DNA from: Promicromonosporaceae bacterium
Lineage (GTDB): Bacteria > Actinomycetota > Actinomycetes > Actinomycetales > Cellulomonadaceae
Direction of reading: 5' to 3'
Assembly (NCBI GenBank): GCA_009780755.1
Contig: WQZL01000014.1
Location: 1 to 23,064, forward strand
DNA: 23,064 bases
Shown: piece after piece, positions 21,920-23,064 of the stretch
How the letters are laid out: the number at the start of each line of letters is the position of its first letter
Position numbering within the stretch: the stretch's first letter is position 1
Position numbers and translations under genes: made by a program
Notes under the pieces: generated by a model
Databases searched by the model: none
What the model was told of the DNA's origin: nothing
What the model saw: only the letters and a program-made list of their open reading frames with translations

Positions 21920-23064
21920 GAGCGCTCGCGGCCGCCGCACTGACCGCCGCGCTCAGCCTCGGTGCGGCACCGGCCAACCTCACCTCCCCTGGCGCATCGG
22001 TCGCCAACAACCCCGCCGGAGACGGCCTAGACCTCCAACTTGAATCCATCGAACCGGCCATCGTCTGGCCCGGCGATGCCGTCACCGTCACCGTCACAGT
22101 CACCAACTCTTCGGCTGCGCCTATCGCCGAGCCGTTAATCGAGATGTGGGTGGACTGGCGGCTGCTCGCTGATCGCGCCGCGCTGATCGACTGGGTGGCG
22201 GCCGAAGCAATTGCCCCGGAGATAACCCACGCCTATTTAGCCCTCGACGACCCCCTCCCGGCAGGAGAATCACACACTGCCGAAGTTTCGCTAAACGTCG
22301 ATGCCCTGGGCCTGAGCGCCGGGGCATTTGGACCGCGGAAACTCTCAATCACGCTGCGTGACCAGGCCAGGGAGACGCCCGCCGATGCTCTTGCGCAGAT
22401 TCGCACCTTTCTGATCTGGGATCCGACCAATGAGGCGGAGGGGAATCGGCAACAGGTGCGCGTCTCGTTGCTCGACGCGGTCACCGGCCCACCGTTGCCC
22501 GGAACCCGGGCGAGTGGGGCGCTGCGTGATGCTACCGCCGAAGATGGCCGCCTGTCCGCCCTCTTGACCGTCGCGCAGGCCACCGCCACCCTCGCCGACG
22601 CGCCGGATTCCTTAGCGTTCGCAATCGATCCTGCCCTGTTGGCAACGGCTCTGGCCGCCACCGACCCGCAGGTGGTCGGCTGGGCGACCGCGTTGCTCGA
22701 ATACGGCGCCACCACCGATGTCTTCGCCCTGCCCGCCTACGACCCGGACCTGGCCGCTCTCGCCCGAGCCGAGCTAACCGAATACTCTCTCGGCGATATC
22801 CTCTACACCCCCGTGCCACCTCCCTGGCAAACACCAGAAGCCTGGCTCGGCCCGCTGGCTTGGCCCGGCGGCGATCAAGAACCTGACCTGCGCACGCTAA
22901 GCGCCGCCCGCTCGGCGGGACTAACCACTGCGGTGATCCCTTTCGGCATGGCCACTACCTCGGGCACGGCTTCCGGCCTAGCTCAAATGCATGTTGGCGG
23001 CGGGGAGATTACCGCGCTGATTCCCGACGCCCCGCTGACAGAGCTGCTTTACCTAGGCACCGAC
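21916..23064 (+). CDS. DUF6049 family secreted/membrane protein, N-terminal part, cut by window edge
   Basis: The 383 residues present begin with a signal-peptide-like stretch (MRALAAAALTAALSLGAAPA). A beta-sandwich-like segment follows (about 35-150: LDLQLESIEPAIVWPGDAVTVTVTVTN), like the CARDB-type start of the family. The remaining part resembles a glycoside hydrolase/deacetylase-like barrel (FAIDPALLA, WATALLEYGATTDVFALPAYDPDLAAL), as in the actinobacterial proteins encoded between the Nudix gene and murJ. The function is unknown. GTG 21916 overlaps the Nudix TGA, and GAGGCGGG lies upstream. The C-terminus, normally with a membrane segment, is outside the window, and murJ would be expected next. 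Confidence 0.82.
   Translation, partial: MRALAAAALTAALSLGAAPANLTSPGASVANNPAGDGLDLQLESIEPAIVWPGDAVTVTVTVTNSSAAPIAEPLIEMWVDWRLLADRAALIDWVAAEAIAPEITHAYLALDDPLPAGESHTAEVSLNVDALGLSAGAFGPRKLSITLRDQARETPADALAQIRTFLIWDPTNEAEGNRQQVRVSLLDAVTGPPLPGTRASGALRDATAEDGRLSALLTVAQATATLADAPDSLAFAIDPALLATALAATDPQVVGWATALLEYGATTDVFALPAYDPDLAALARAELTEYSLGDILYTPVPPPWQTPEAWLGPLAWPGGDQEPDLRTLSAARSAGLTTAVIPFGMATTSGTASGLAQMHVGGGEITALIPDAPLTELLYLGTD

Overview
The window is high-GC, gene-dense DNA from an actinobacterium. The evidence is gene content and order: a divergent pair of class A penicillin-binding protein and padR-ino1, lysC-asd with an internal LysC-beta start, and the cca / Nudix / DUF6049 block that normally leads to murJ, trxB, parB and the origin. 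From memory, both blocks lie near oriC in Mycobacterium tuberculosis (Rv0046c-Rv0050 and Rv3907c-Rv3909). I cannot name the genus. An Actinomycetaceae- or Propionibacteriaceae-like organism fits the E. coli-type fumarate reductase and the small genes, but this is a guess.

Layout. Positions 1-2972: a penicillin-binding protein (minus, cut by the left edge), then a control region with a good sigma-70-type promoter and palindromic operators, then the padR-ino1 operon (inositol-phosphate synthesis). 2993-4575: an MFS transporter gene flanked by two copies of a 74-nt palindromic element. 4652-5002: an in-frame, internally deleted remnant of an AraC-type regulator. 5092-7889: tadA, an AI-2E family permease and a DUF4097 membrane protein. 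7933-9005: RNase HI (minus) and a small GNAT protein. 9016-11789: frdA-frdB without membrane-anchor genes. 11924-14531: lysC-asd (minus). 14783-18273: uxaC-aguA (minus), for release and isomerisation of glucuronate from xylan side chains. 18351-19486: a DUF559/AbiEi-like endonuclease-type gene flanked by two more copies of the 74-nt element. 19518 to the end: cca (minus), then divergently a Nudix hydrolase and the start of a DUF6049 secreted protein. I see no tRNA, rRNA, CRISPR array or complete insertion sequence.

The most unusual feature is a set of small palindromic elements. Four 74-nt copies share one plan: a 13-nt unit, 6-nt spacer, 13-nt unit, loop, then the same units inverted with the same spacing. 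All four have the same orientation and show compensatory base changes. A 66-nt element inside the frdA coding region has the same 13-6-13 plan but an unrelated unit sequence. A longer relative with a 31-nt period lies between the 3' ends of frdB and asd. A second repeat class, beginning GTCATYCTGCGCG, is inserted in frame in the AI-2E permease and twice in asd. Several housekeeping proteins therefore carry extra loops encoded by repeats. The repeat-flanked DUF559 gene, whose stop codon lies inside an element, is the best candidate here for a gene linked to spread of these elements, but that link is inference.
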